NCBI GenBank assembly: GCA_905480105.1
Contig: CAJQPC010000015.1
Span: 1-54,064, forward strand
DNA from: an uncultured bacterium
GTDB taxonomy: Bacteria; Myxococcota_A; UBA796; CAJQPC01
Direction: 5' to 3'
DNA: 54,064 bases
In this document: positions 8,857 through 17,139 of the stretch, piece by piece
How positions within the stretch are numbered: the first letter of the stretch is position 1
Layout: each line of letters begins with the position of its first letter
Position numbers and translations under genes: made by a program
Notes under the pieces: model-generated
Database searches by the model: none
Told to the model about the DNA's origin: nothing
Seen by the model: the letters and a program-made list of their open reading frames with translations, nothing else

Positions 8857-9543
8857 ATGAGATCAAGGCCCCACCTGCTGCTCACCCGAGCTGCCGGACA
8901 AAACGATGCGGCGCGTGCGGTCTTGGCGGACTTAGCCGAGCTGACCGAGCTGCCACTGATCGCTTTTGAGGGGCTCCCCCACGCTCTCCCCACGCGCTTT
9001 GACCGGGTGGTGATCACCAGCGCAACAGTGCTCCAGTTTTTGGACGTGGACGCGCTCGGAGATGTGCCCGTGGCGGCGGTCGGGCCGCGCACGCAGCAGG
9101 CCTGTCTGGCGGCGGGCCTGCGGGTTGACGTGGTCCCGAAGCAGGCCCTGGCCGGCGCGCTGTTGCAAGCCTTGGGTGCTGCAGGGGCCGTGCGGGGCCA
9201 GCGGGTGTTTTACCCCCGTGCGGAAGACGTATCCCCTGATTTAGAGCAGGGGCTTCGGTCAGCCGGCGCTGTCCTGACCTCGGTTGCGGTGTACCGCACG
9301 ATCTGTCCCGCGGGTGCGCGGGCGGCGCTCAACAAGCTGGGGACCTTGGACGGCGTGCTCTTGGCGAGTGGATCTGCTGCAGCACACCTCTACCGAATTG
9401 GGGGAGGGGACCTGCCGGTATTTTGCATCGGCCCCAGCACGGAGAAGGTGGCCAGGGACTTAGGTTTTGAGGTGCTTGGAGTAGCTCAGATTCACACGTC
9501 TTTGGGCTTGGCCCACTGTGTTTTAGAGAGCGCCGTGTTTTAG
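8857..9543 (+). CDS. hemD: Uroporphyrinogen-III synthase
   Basis: Cyclises hydroxymethylbilane with inversion of ring D. The 228-residue protein shows the loose HemD pattern: N-terminal LLTRAAGQND, the hinge segment VVITSATVLQFL, VAAVGPRTQQA, the domain-2 strand VFYPRAEDV, YRTI, and the C-terminal SGSAAAHLY and CIGPSTEKVA. HemD is poorly conserved, but position next to hemA and hemC supports the call. AGGAG is 10 bases before the ATG. Its last codons fall in a 17-base tandem repeat. Confidence 0.92.
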   Translation: MRSRPHLLLTRAAGQNDAARAVLADLAELTELPLIAFEGLPHALPTRFDRVVITSATVLQFLDVDALGDVPVAAVGPRTQQACLAAGLRVDVVPKQALAGALLQALGAAGAVRGQRVFYPRAEDVSPDLEQGLRSAGAVLTSVAVYRTICPAGARAALNKLGTLDGVLLASGSAAAHLYRIGGGDLPVFCIGPSTEKVARDLGFEVLGVAQIHTSLGLAHCVLESAVF

Positions 9544-9560
9544 AGGGCGCCGTGTTTTAG
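9518..9560. repeat. 17-base tandem repeat spanning the hemD stop codon
   Basis: GTGTTTTAG occurs at 9518, 9535 and 9552, exactly 17 bases apart. The intervening AGAGCGCC and AGGGCGCC spacers are nearly identical. Because 17 is not a multiple of 3, each unit is read in a different frame; the middle unit supplies the hemD stop TAG (9541-9543). Confidence 0.8.
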
Positions 9561-9569
9561 GGGACGTGT

Positions 9570-10739
9570 TCAGCGCAGGGCCCGAGTCAGGTCTTTTGTG
9601 ATGTTCTTTTGGTGTGACTCCAGGGTGCCTCCGCCGATCTCCAAGAGCTTGGCGTCTCGCAACAGGCGTTCGACGGGGTACTCGCGGCAGTAGCCTTGGC
9701 CGCCCATGACCTGCATGGCGTTGTCTGCTACTTCCTTGCCCACGGGGGCTGCGAAGAGCTTTGCTGCATCTGAGCCCAGGCGGTTGTGCTTGTCGGGGGC
9801 GACGGAGAGGGCCACGGTGTAGACGAGTGCGCGAGTTGCCTCGGTCTTGGCGTACGACTCACCGATGTAGCGCTGGATCTGGCCAAAGCGGTTGATGCTC
9901 TGACCAAAGGCCACGCGCTCGGCGGCGTGCTTGACCATCAACTCCAGGCAGCGGTCGGCGATTCCAAGGGACATGGCCGCCAGTCCCAAGCGCTCGATCT
10001 CCAGGTTGCGCATCATGTGAATGAGGCCGCCGCCTTCTTCGCCCAGCAGATTCTCGTGTGGAATCACGCAGTCCTCGAAGATCAGCTCGGACATGGAGCT
10101 GGCCCGCATGCCCATCTTGGGGATGTGGTGGCTCTTGGAGAAGCCTGGGGTGCCGTCCTCGACGAGAAAGGCGCTGATCTTGCCGTCTGTCTTGGCGTAG
10201 AACATGAACACGTGGCCTTCGGGGCCGTTGGTGATGTAGGTCTTGGTACCGTTGATCACCCAGCCGGCGTCCGTGCGCTCCGCGGTGGTGGTCATGCCCA
10301 GCACGTCGGTGCCGTGACCCGGCTCGGTCATTCCCATGCCGCCGATCCACTCCCCTGAGATCACCTTGGGAAGGATGCGCTTCTTCTGCGCGTCGCTGGA
10401 GCAGTAGAAGAAGTTGTTCACGAAAAGCAGGGCGTGGGCCAAGTAGGCCAAGCAAAAACCGGGGTCGCTCTTGGACAACTCGTGGTGGACGATGACCACA
10501 GCGGTCGTATCCATGCCGGCGCCGCCCCATTCTTCAGGCACCGTGATTCCCAGTAGACCCAGCTCGCCAAGCTGCTGAAATAACGGGATGTTCATGCACT
10601 CCTTGGTGTCGAACTCCTCCGCCTGGGGCTCTACCTCTGCCTTTGTGAAGTCGGCCACCATCTGTCGGAGCATTGTGTGCTCTTCGGTGGGGTTGAACAG
10701 GTCAAAGCCGGAGTTTGAAGGGGCCGTTGTATTGGACAT
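9570..10739 (-). CDS. Acyl-CoA dehydrogenase, isovaleryl-CoA dehydrogenase-like
   Basis: A 389-residue flavoprotein dehydrogenase with MTEPGHGTD and INGTKTYITN, both typical of FAD-dependent acyl-CoA dehydrogenases, and a complete C-terminal helical domain. The usual C-terminal catalytic Glu position reads IGGGT instead of YEGT, as in isovaleryl-CoA dehydrogenases, which use a Glu on helix G. A matching Glu is present here at 249 in NLEIERLGL. I therefore infer a branched-chain (leucine catabolic) substrate, but glutaryl- or other short-chain substrates are not excluded. AAGGAA precedes the ATG by 6 bases. Convergent with hemD, 26 bases apart. Confidence 0.88.
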   Translation of the reverse strand: MSNTTAPSNSGFDLFNPTEEHTMLRQMVADFTKAEVEPQAEEFDTKECMNIPLFQQLGELGLLGITVPEEWGGAGMDTTAVVIVHHELSKSDPGFCLAYLAHALLFVNNFFYCSSDAQKKRILPKVISGEWIGGMGMTEPGHGTDVLGMTTTAERTDAGWVINGTKTYITNGPEGHVFMFYAKTDGKISAFLVEDGTPGFSKSHHIPKMGMRASSMSELIFEDCVIPHENLLGEEGGGLIHMMRNLEIERLGLAAMSLGIADRCLELMVKHAAERVAFGQSINRFGQIQRYIGESYAKTEATRALVYTVALSVAPDKHNRLGSDAAKLFAAPVGKEVADNAMQVMGGQGYCREYPVERLLRDAKLLEIGGGTLESHQKNITKDLTRALR

Positions 10740-11212
10740 GGGGTTCCTTAGGCGTAGGTCGTCCTCTTAACGCGGGATCTCCAGATGGGATCCAGTGTCG
10801 AGGCCATGCTGCCCTTGCTTGAGAACACCGGGTCTCGGGTGTTGCGGGGGGATAATTTCCTAAAGCCTGAGGGGAGGAATGAGCAAGCCGTGTACCGCAC
10901 CCAAGACAGACCTTGTCTCGCAGGCGCTGTGGGCCACTGCCGAGCTCCTTCCGGGCCGGGTTGTGTCCGCGTGCGGGCGCTTGGTCCGCGTCTCTTGTGC
11001 GCTCGGTCGGATGAGTAACCGAGCTTTGAGAGGGTCTTCGGACGGACAGCAGTGGATGGTTTTCCCATCGGCCTTGTTCTGTTCGGTGTCGTTGTGTTCA
11101 GCGATAAGCACCAAGCGCTCTGGTAGATGCTCCTCTAGACGCGTGTTCTGCAGCGCGAGTGGAGAGCCCCAGTGCGTGACAGCGCATTAAGCCCCCCTCC
11201 CCGGAGGTCCCC
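10740..11212. other. Long intergenic region between divergent acyl-CoA dehydrogenase and polA genes
   Basis: A 473-base stretch, the only gap above 300 bases in the window. It should carry the promoters of both divergent genes, but I cannot pick out convincing -35 and -10 pairs. Both strands have open frames of 80-105 codons whose translations are Ser-, Arg- and Cys-rich without domain features or well-spaced ribosome-binding sites, so I do not call them genes. No tRNA T-loop pattern or clear hairpin terminator was seen. A small RNA could be hidden here; nothing in the sequence proves it. Confidence 0.5.
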
Positions 11213-13855
11213 TTGGCCGAGAAGCTCTTCCTCATCGACGGCAGCAACCACGCCTTTCGTGTGTTCCACGCCATGCCCCGCAACATGTTCGCCGCAGGCT
11301 TCCCCACTGGAGCCCTGCTCGGTTTTGCCAACATGCTGCGCAAGCTCGAGAAAGAGCACGCCCCCGACTATACGGTCGTGGTCTTTGACAAGGGGCCCAG
11401 CTTCCGCGTGGACTTGTACCCTGAGTACAAAGGTCATCGGCCCAGCATGCCTGACGAGCTGCGTGAGCAGTGGCCGCACTTCCAGGAGCTGACCGAGGCT
11501 TGGGGTTGCCCCTATCTGGCAATAGAAGGCATCGAGGCTGACGACGTGATTGGCACTCTGGCCACCCGCTTGGCCGGTCCAGATCGTCAGGTGACGATGG
11601 TCACTGGCGACAAGGACTTCTACCAGCTTCTGGGGCCAAACATCCGGGTGCTCGATGTCATGAAAGACCGCTTCGTTGAGGCGGATGACGTGATGGAGCG
11701 CATGGGTGTTGGACCGGACCGCATCATCGATCTCAAGGGCCTGGCCGGGGATTCCAGCGACAACATTCCTGGGGTGCCTGGAGTCGGTGAGAAGACCGCT
11801 GCGAAGTATTTGGCCAAATACGGGGACCTGGAGAATGTCATCGCACATGCCATGGAGATTGGCGGCAAGCGAGGGCAAGCGGTCCATGACAACGCAGATC
11901 TGGCCAGGCTCTCTGCTGTGCTGGGCACCATCGTGGTGGACGCCAAACAGGTCACGCTGACGCTCGAGGACCTAAAGAGCGACAGCCGGGACGTTCAGAC
12001 CCTGCGCGCTTTGTTCATGAAGTGGCAGTTTCGTACCCACCTCAAGGAACTCCAGGCCGAAGAGGTGACCGCCCACTCGGAGGTGAGCGGCGAGCACTAC
12101 AAGGTGGTCTCAAGCGTGGCCGGTCTGGCTGCGGTCGCCAAAGAGATCCAAGGCAGTGTGGGCGTGGATAAACCATTGGCCATCGACCTGCGCTTCGACA
12201 GTGAAGACCTGGTCACCTGTGGTTTGCAGGCGGTGGGCCTGTGCTGGGCCGAGGACAAGACGGTCTGGGTTCAGGGCCTCTCCCAGGCGCAGCTCTTGGA
12301 GCACCTGGGGCCCATCTTCTCCAACCTACGCTTGGCCAAGACCGGTCACGACCTAAAGAACGCTGTGCGTGTTCTCGCACGCCTGGACTGGCCTTTGATG
12401 GGGCTCTCTGGTGACACCCTGTTGGCGGACTACCTACTTGAGCCCGCGCGCAACAAGCACGGCTTGGAGGATCTCTCTCTTCGCTATCTGGGGCACACGC
12501 TGGGCCAGGCGGTTCAAGAGGCCGAAGGTCAAGCAGATCTGTTTGCAAAGCCCTCAGCGGCCGACGCGGAGGCTGTGCATGTCTCCTGGCTGGTGAACCA
12601 GGAAGTGCAGGAGCGTCTGGAGCGCAATGGCGTTCTCGGGGTTCTGCGGGACTTAGAGCTGCCTCTGATTCGCATCCTCGCTGAGCTGGAAGGCGTGGGC
12701 GTGCGGGTGGACAGTGAGACCTTGGGTGCGATGAGCGTCGAGTACACCGAGCGGGCGGCCCAGGTGCAGCAGGAGGCTTTCGACACGGTGGGTCACACCT
12801 TCAACCTGGGTAGCACCAAGGATCTGCGCAAGGTGCTCTTTGAGGAGCTGGAGCTCCCCATCATCAAGAAGACCCCCAAGGGATCACCCAGCACGGACCA
12901 CAGCGTCCTGGAGCAGCTGGCCGACGAGCACGAGCTGCCTCGCAAGATTGTGGAGCACCGCAGCCTGGTCAAGCTCCAGAACACCTACCTGGACGCCCTG
13001 CCGCTCACCGTGAACGCGCACAGCGGGCGTATCCACACCACGCTGCACCAGGCTGTGGCCGAGACTGGACGTCTGAGCTCCGCCAACCCCAACCTGCAGA
13101 ACATCCCCATTCGATCCGAGGAAGGTCGCCGTATTCGTGCCTGCTTCATCCCGGCTGATGGCTACAGCTTTCTAAGCTGCGACTATTCCCAGGTGGAGTT
13201 GCGGTTGTTGGCGCACTTCGCTGGGCCAGGCGCGCTCCAGGATGCCTTTACCAGGGGACAGGACATCCACGCCCGTACCGCCAGCGAGGTCTTTGGACTC
13301 GTGCTGGAGGACGTGAGCAAGGATCAGCGTTCTGCCGCCAAGGCCATCAACTTTGGCCTCATCTACGGCATGGCCCCCCCGCGCTTGGCGCGGGACCTGA
13401 AGATCACGCGCGAGGAAGCCGAGGCCTACATCAGCACCTACTTTGAGCGCATGCCCGAAGTGCTGGCGTTTAAAGAAGGCGCCATCGAAAGCGCCAAGGA
13501 GCTGGGCTACGCCCGAACCTTGTGGGGTCGCCGCCGTGTCCTCAGCGAGCTGACCTCCCGCAACTGGATGGCCCGCTCCAGCTCCGAGCGCTTGGCTGTG
13601 AACACCCCGATCCAAGGCTCTGCAGCAGATCTGATCAAGCTGGCAATGATTGCCGTACACAAGCGCCTGCGGGTCGATGCCCCCGACGTGCGCATGCTGC
13701 TTCAGATCCATGACGAGCTTCTATTTGAGGTTCCCATCGGACAGGAAGAGCAGACGGCTGCCATTGTGGCGGAGGTGATGGAGGCGGTTGCGCCGCTGAG
13801 TGTTCCGCTGAGAGTGGACTCTGGGTGGGGCAAGGACTGGAACGCCGCGCACTGA
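11213..13855 (+). CDS. polA: DNA polymerase I
   Basis: An 880-residue replication and repair polymerase. The start is a TTG at 11213, 6 bases after GGAGG, and gives the normal N-terminus KLFLIDGSNHAFR. The 5'-nuclease domain (about 1-290) is intact, with the acidic cluster EADD and TGDKDFYQL. The 3'-5' exonuclease domain (about 305-475) is present but damaged: the ExoI Asp-x-Glu reads Asp325-Leu-Arg327, and the ExoIII Tyr is not recognisable. The polymerase domain has motif A DYSQVELRL, motif B KAINFGLIYGM and motif C IHDELLFEV, so synthesis should be intact. Proofreading is probably lost, as in several other bacterial Pol I enzymes. Confidence 0.96.
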   Translation: MAEKLFLIDGSNHAFRVFHAMPRNMFAAGFPTGALLGFANMLRKLEKEHAPDYTVVVFDKGPSFRVDLYPEYKGHRPSMPDELREQWPHFQELTEAWGCPYLAIEGIEADDVIGTLATRLAGPDRQVTMVTGDKDFYQLLGPNIRVLDVMKDRFVEADDVMERMGVGPDRIIDLKGLAGDSSDNIPGVPGVGEKTAAKYLAKYGDLENVIAHAMEIGGKRGQAVHDNADLARLSAVLGTIVVDAKQVTLTLEDLKSDSRDVQTLRALFMKWQFRTHLKELQAEEVTAHSEVSGEHYKVVSSVAGLAAVAKEIQGSVGVDKPLAIDLRFDSEDLVTCGLQAVGLCWAEDKTVWVQGLSQAQLLEHLGPIFSNLRLAKTGHDLKNAVRVLARLDWPLMGLSGDTLLADYLLEPARNKHGLEDLSLRYLGHTLGQAVQEAEGQADLFAKPSAADAEAVHVSWLVNQEVQERLERNGVLGVLRDLELPLIRILAELEGVGVRVDSETLGAMSVEYTERAAQVQQEAFDTVGHTFNLGSTKDLRKVLFEELELPIIKKTPKGSPSTDHSVLEQLADEHELPRKIVEHRSLVKLQNTYLDALPLTVNAHSGRIHTTLHQAVAETGRLSSANPNLQNIPIRSEEGRRIRACFIPADGYSFLSCDYSQVELRLLAHFAGPGALQDAFTRGQDIHARTASEVFGLVLEDVSKDQRSAAKAINFGLIYGMAPPRLARDLKITREEAEAYISTYFERMPEVLAFKEGAIESAKELGYARTLWGRRRVLSELTSRNWMARSSSERLAVNTPIQGSAADLIKLAMIAVHKRLRVDAPDVRMLLQIHDELLFEVPIGQEEQTAAIVAEVMEAVAPLSVPLRVDSGWGKDWNAAH

Positions 13856-13966
13856 GTCTTTGAAGGGTAGGCTCAGATTCGCCTTGGAACAGGCGATCTG
13901 GAACGGTGAGGTCGTGGTTCTTCGGAGCCAAGCTGTGCAGAGGGGAGCCCCCCGAAGCGACAGCCC

Positions 13967-14161
13967 CTACCGGACTGCCTGAAGCTCGACCGCCGACAAG
14001 TTCCGACGGGAGCGGATGCGCTCATGGAGCTCTCGTACACAGGCACCGCAGTCTCCACCGGCACCGCAGGCGGCTTTGAGCTCGCGCACGCTGCTCACGC
14101 CACGGTCGATGTGGGAATCGACCTCGCGCTCTCCGATGGCTTCACAGACGCAGAGGACCAT
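13967..14161 (-). CDS. bfd: Bacterioferritin-associated ferredoxin-like [2Fe-2S] protein
   Basis: A 64-residue protein with four cysteines in the Bfd arrangement: CVC at the N-terminus and CGAGGDCGAC near residue 40. Between them is the VDSHIDRGVSSVRELK helix-turn-helix typical of the BFD-like fold. Bfd binds bacterioferritin and delivers electrons to release stored iron. The ATG at 14161 has AGGAG 7 bases upstream; a start 15 bases earlier would include that site in the coding region. Divergent from bfr, which supports the assignment. Confidence 0.88.
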   Translation of the reverse strand: MVLCVCEAIGEREVDSHIDRGVSSVRELKAACGAGGDCGACVRELHERIRSRRNLSAVELQAVR

Positions 14162-14176
14162 GGCTGCTCCTGGCAA

Positions 14177-14191
14177 TGAAAATCGCTTTCA
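14177..14191. promoter_or_regulatory. Candidate Fur-type operator between bfd and bfr
   Basis: TGAAAATCGCTTTCA is a 7-1-7 imperfect palindrome with arms TGAAA and TTTCA, similar to the core of Fur boxes. It lies just upstream of bfd in the 140-base divergent gap to bfr. A second AT-rich stretch with AATGATAGTCGG is at about 14205-14216. The location suits iron control, but a single match in one genome is weak evidence. Confidence 0.35.
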
Positions 14192-14301
14192 GTTGCATGT
14201 TACAAATGATAGTCGGAATCAATAAGGTCCGCCAACAGCTTTTCTTGCCTTTGCGGGCGTGGGACCGGAAAGAGGATAGGGACCGGGGGTAAGGAGAAGC
14301 C

Positions 14302-14781
14302 ATGTCCCGCGTTAAGCATCCCGAGATTGTCAGCCTGCTCAATGAGGTATTGACCGGAGAACTCACGGCGATAAACCAGTACTTTCTGCATGCCAAGATG
14401 ATGCAGAACTGGGGCTACGAGCGCTTGTACAAAAAGGTCTGGGCTGAGTCCATCGACGAGATGAAGCATGCGGATCAGCTGATCGCCCGTGTCCTGTACT
14501 TGGACGGTCTCCCAAATGTACAGCGCATGTTCAAGGTGCGCGTTGGTGAGAACGTCGAGGAATGCTTCCGCGCTGACTTGGCCGTGGAGTACGAAGCTGT
14601 TCCCCGTCTCCAGGAAGGCGTCGCCCTGTGCAGGGAAATGAATGACCCGGGTACCCGCGTGTTGCTGGAAGGCATCTTGGTCTCCGAAGAGGAGCACGTG
14701 GATTGGTTGGAAGCCCAGCTAGACCTGATCTCCAAAGTGGGGCTGCAGAACTACTTGGCCCAGCAGATTCACCCCGCCTGA
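14302..14781 (+). CDS. bfr: Bacterioferritin
   Basis: A 159-residue iron-storage protein that forms 24-mer cages. The diiron ferroxidase ligands are in place: Glu20 in [12 protein letters not shown], Glu53 and His56 in IDEMKHAD, Glu in AVEYEAV, and Glu and His in SEEEHVDW. The heme-ligand Met is Met54, so this is a true heme-type Bfr rather than ferritin. AAGGAG is 6 bases before the ATG. It is followed after only 10 bases by an ECF sigma factor gene, which may be cotranscribed. Confidence 0.96.
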   Translation: MSRVKHPEIVSLLNEVLTGELTAINQYFLHAKMMQNWGYERLYKKVWAESIDEMKHADQLIARVLYLDGLPNVQRMFKVRVGENVEECFRADLAVEYEAVPRLQEGVALCREMNDPGTRVLLEGILVSEEEHVDWLEAQLDLISKVGLQNYLAQQIHPA

Positions 14782-14791
14782 GGACTACGTA

Positions 14792-15385
14792 ATGGCCCAG
14801 AGCCCCGAACAGAAAGCAGCCGACGGTTTAGTGGTCGAGGCGGTCTTGGCTGGAGATTCCGCAGCTTACCGCAGTCTGGTGGAGCGTTACCAGCGTCGCA
14901 TCTATGCCATGGTTACAGGCATGGTTCGAGACAAAGAAGAAGCGCGAGACCTGACCCAGGATGCCTTCATCAAGGCCTACAAGAACCTGGACCGCTTCCG
15001 AAAAGACAGCAGCTTTTACACGTGGCTGTACCGAATCGCGATGAACCTTTCGATCGACCACTTGCGGAAGTTCAGCAAACGCAAAAGTGTGGAGTTCGAC
15101 GAGAACATCGGGACCGGAGACGGAGACGGGGGCTTGGATGACCGGCACCGCATCGGTGACCCCTCAAAGGAGCTTGCGCGAAAGCAGCTTGGAGACAAGA
15201 TCTTCGACGCCCTGGATCAACTCTCTCCAGAGCATCGGCAGATTGTCGTCCTTCGCGAGGTCGACGGGCTCTCCTACAAAGAGATCGCCGAGGTCTTGGA
15301 GATGGCGGAGGGCACGGTGATGAGCCGGTTGTTCTATGCCCGCCGAAAACTACAGGCCCTGCTGAAAGAAGAGATCGCCCGTTGA
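14792..15385 (+). CDS. ECF-family RNA polymerase sigma factor
   Basis: A 197-residue group-4 sigma factor. Region 2 shows DLTQDAFIKAYKNLDRF and SSFYTWLYRIAMNLSIDHLRK (core binding and -10 recognition). A charged linker with GDGDGG follows. Region 4 is LSPEHRQIVVLREVDGL followed by a helix-turn-helix, YKEIAEVLEMAEGTVMSRLFYAR, for -35 recognition. It belongs to the broad RpoE-like group. GAGG lies 7 bases upstream of the ATG. The next gene is a membrane protein with the layout of an anti-sigma factor, so the sigma factor is probably held inactive at the membrane until an envelope signal. Confidence 0.92.
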   Translation: MAQSPEQKAADGLVVEAVLAGDSAAYRSLVERYQRRIYAMVTGMVRDKEEARDLTQDAFIKAYKNLDRFRKDSSFYTWLYRIAMNLSIDHLRKFSKRKSVEFDENIGTGDGDGGLDDRHRIGDPSKELARKQLGDKIFDALDQLSPEHRQIVVLREVDGLSYKEIAEVLEMAEGTVMSRLFYARRKLQALLKEEIAR

Positions 15386-15529
15386 AGATTTCAGGAGCCA
15401 CTGCGTTTTTCACTACAAGACACGCAGACGGAAGGTGCCCATCTTCAACTTTCTCTATCTTTCGTTGAATGCAGTGCTCACGGATGCGTCCATGCAATCG
15501 AACTTCCCCAACTGCCCCCCGGAGATGTC

Positions 15530-16642
15530 ATGTCTGAGCTGAGCTTGACGCGCTTAGACGCCCTGCTCATGCTGGTCCTGGACGAACAGGCCTCCAAGCA
15601 AGAGCACCAGGAACTCTTGGCCCTGGCGGATGCTGAGCCTCGCTTGGCTGAGCAGCGCGCCCTGCGTGAGAGTCTCCGGGCTGCGCTGGTCGACGCTGCG
15701 CTCGATCCCATCGATGTGGTGCCCCAGGTACTGGCTGCCTTGGCCGTCGAGGACCCATGGCAGAGCATCTCCAGCGGCCTTCGGGACGCCGTGGATGGGG
15801 ACATTGACCTGGCTGACGGGATCATGGCTGCCGTGGGTGGCGCTGAGCTGCCCGAGCGGCGGGTGGCCGCTGTCTTGGAAAAAGACTCTGTCCCCACAGC
15901 AGACGAAGCGCGCGGCATCTTGCTGTCCGCGATGGTGGATGGTGAGCTGAGTCGCGAAAAGCGCGCTGAGCTCTCGGAAGCCTTGGCTGACGACGGGTCC
16001 GCACTGGACCAGATGACTCAGTTCGCTGACTTGGGTCGCGTTTTACGTACGGTCGTAGAGTTGGAGACCCGGCAATCCAACCTGGATGGACTCTGGGAGG
16101 AAATCTGCCTCCAAATCGGGGTAGAAGACCCCGAACACGTTCCCGGATGGGAGAAGACGGCGGGCATGTTGCGGGCCGCGGCCCAAGAGCACGCGACCCT
16201 GTCCGCCTCGGAGGAGGGGGCCTTTACGGCAGCGATCATGAATGGCATTCCGGGCCAGGAGCATCTCAGCGAGGTGCAGGAGCCGGAGCGGGAGCAGGCC
16301 GCGGCCAACAATGGGTTCTGGCGTCTGATGGGCGACCCGCGGAGTCTGATGGTGGCTGCCGCTGCCCTGTGTGCGGTGGTCTTGGGCCTGAACTTCATCC
16401 CGGGTGACAGCGCGTTGCCCGTAGATTTGCCTGTGCAAGCGAGCGACCCTGTGGCCCAGCTGGTGGAGAACCCCGATTTAGGGACATCGGAGCGGACCGC
16501 TGGAATGACCGAGGACCACAACCATGCTGAAGTGGAAGAGCTCGAGTCGGGACACGACGTGACCGTCCACATCATGGCTGGAATGGAAGGAGCCCCAATG
16601 TTCTTGATGATTGACGAGGGCGATGAAGGAGTGACGTTGTGA
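15530..16642 (+). CDS. Putative anti-sigma factor with two internal repeats and one membrane segment
   Basis: A 370-residue protein with no CHCC zinc anti-sigma motif. Two related units of about 110 residues are visible in the cytoplasmic part. The first has LDEQASKQEHQELLALADA and the second VDGELSREKRAELSEALAD, each followed by a VEDP segment. One hydrophobic segment, LMVAAAALCAVVLGLNFI, lies near residues 275-292. The C-terminal about 75 residues face outward and include a His- and Glu-rich stretch (TEDHNHAEVEELESGHD). Position after the ECF gene and the VDGELS pattern suggest an anti-sigma role; this is inference. The stop overlaps the next gene as GTGA. Confidence 0.6.
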   Translation: MSELSLTRLDALLMLVLDEQASKQEHQELLALADAEPRLAEQRALRESLRAALVDAALDPIDVVPQVLAALAVEDPWQSISSGLRDAVDGDIDLADGIMAAVGGAELPERRVAAVLEKDSVPTADEARGILLSAMVDGELSREKRAELSEALADDGSALDQMTQFADLGRVLRTVVELETRQSNLDGLWEEICLQIGVEDPEHVPGWEKTAGMLRAAAQEHATLSASEEGAFTAAIMNGIPGQEHLSEVQEPEREQAAANNGFWRLMGDPRSLMVAAAALCAVVLGLNFIPGDSALPVDLPVQASDPVAQLVENPDLGTSERTAGMTEDHNHAEVEELESGHDVTVHIMAGMEGAPMFLMIDEGDEGVTL

Positions 16643-17139
16643 AAAAGCTCATGGGCCTGATTGCACTGCTGGCCACAGTAGGTTTCTCAGCGCCAAAGCA
16701 GGCCGTCGCGCAGTCGCGTCCCGCACCGGGTGTTCACTCGGCTGGTGCCAAGGCCAAGGCTCCTGTGGGCAAGGTTGGCGTGCAGGTGATGGTGGTCCAG
16801 GCCAAGGACGCCCCTACTCGCCGGGTGGACCCCAAGCTCAAGGCGATGGAGGTGCACTTCGGTCACCTTCGCTACAACGACTACACAGTGCTGGGAGTCA
16901 ACGCGGCCCAACTTGGTGACGGTGCCAAGGCCAGCTTCGATGTGGAAGGCGGTCGCCGCTTGGACATCACGGTTTTGGAGCGCAGTGACAAGAATGTGCG
17001 CATGCGCGTCCAGATGTTCAAGGCGGACAAGAAGCTGGTCGACACCATCATTTTGATTGAGCGTGGAGGGACGTTCATATTGGCTGGCCCGCAGTACCAA
17101 GGGGGCATTTTGCTCCTCCCGATCACGGCAAACTACTAA
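16639..17139 (+). CDS. Secreted protein of the sigma-factor operon, unknown function
   Basis: A 166-residue protein that begins with a clear signal peptide (KKLMGLIALLATVGFSA, cleavage expected after AVAQ near residue 25). The rest is soluble, basic and beta-rich, with KAMEVHFGHLRYNDYTVLG and a C-terminal GGTFILAGPQYQGGILLLPI. I recognise no named family. The GTG start overlaps the anti-sigma-like stop codon, so it is likely a periplasmic partner or target of the same envelope-stress system. Its stop codon overlaps the stop of the convergent HD gene. Confidence 0.65.
   Translation: MKKLMGLIALLATVGFSAPKQAVAQSRPAPGVHSAGAKAKAPVGKVGVQVMVVQAKDAPTRRVDPKLKAMEVHFGHLRYNDYTVLGVNAAQLGDGAKASFDVEGGRRLDITVLERSDKNVRMRVQMFKADKKLVDTIILIERGGTFILAGPQYQGGILLLPITANY

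Noticed and set aside
10879..11190. A 103-codon plus-strand open frame upstream of polA
   Set aside because: The start codon almost touches the purine-rich sequence, the composition is Ser-, Cys- and Arg-rich without structure, and similar frames exist on the other strand. No support beyond length.
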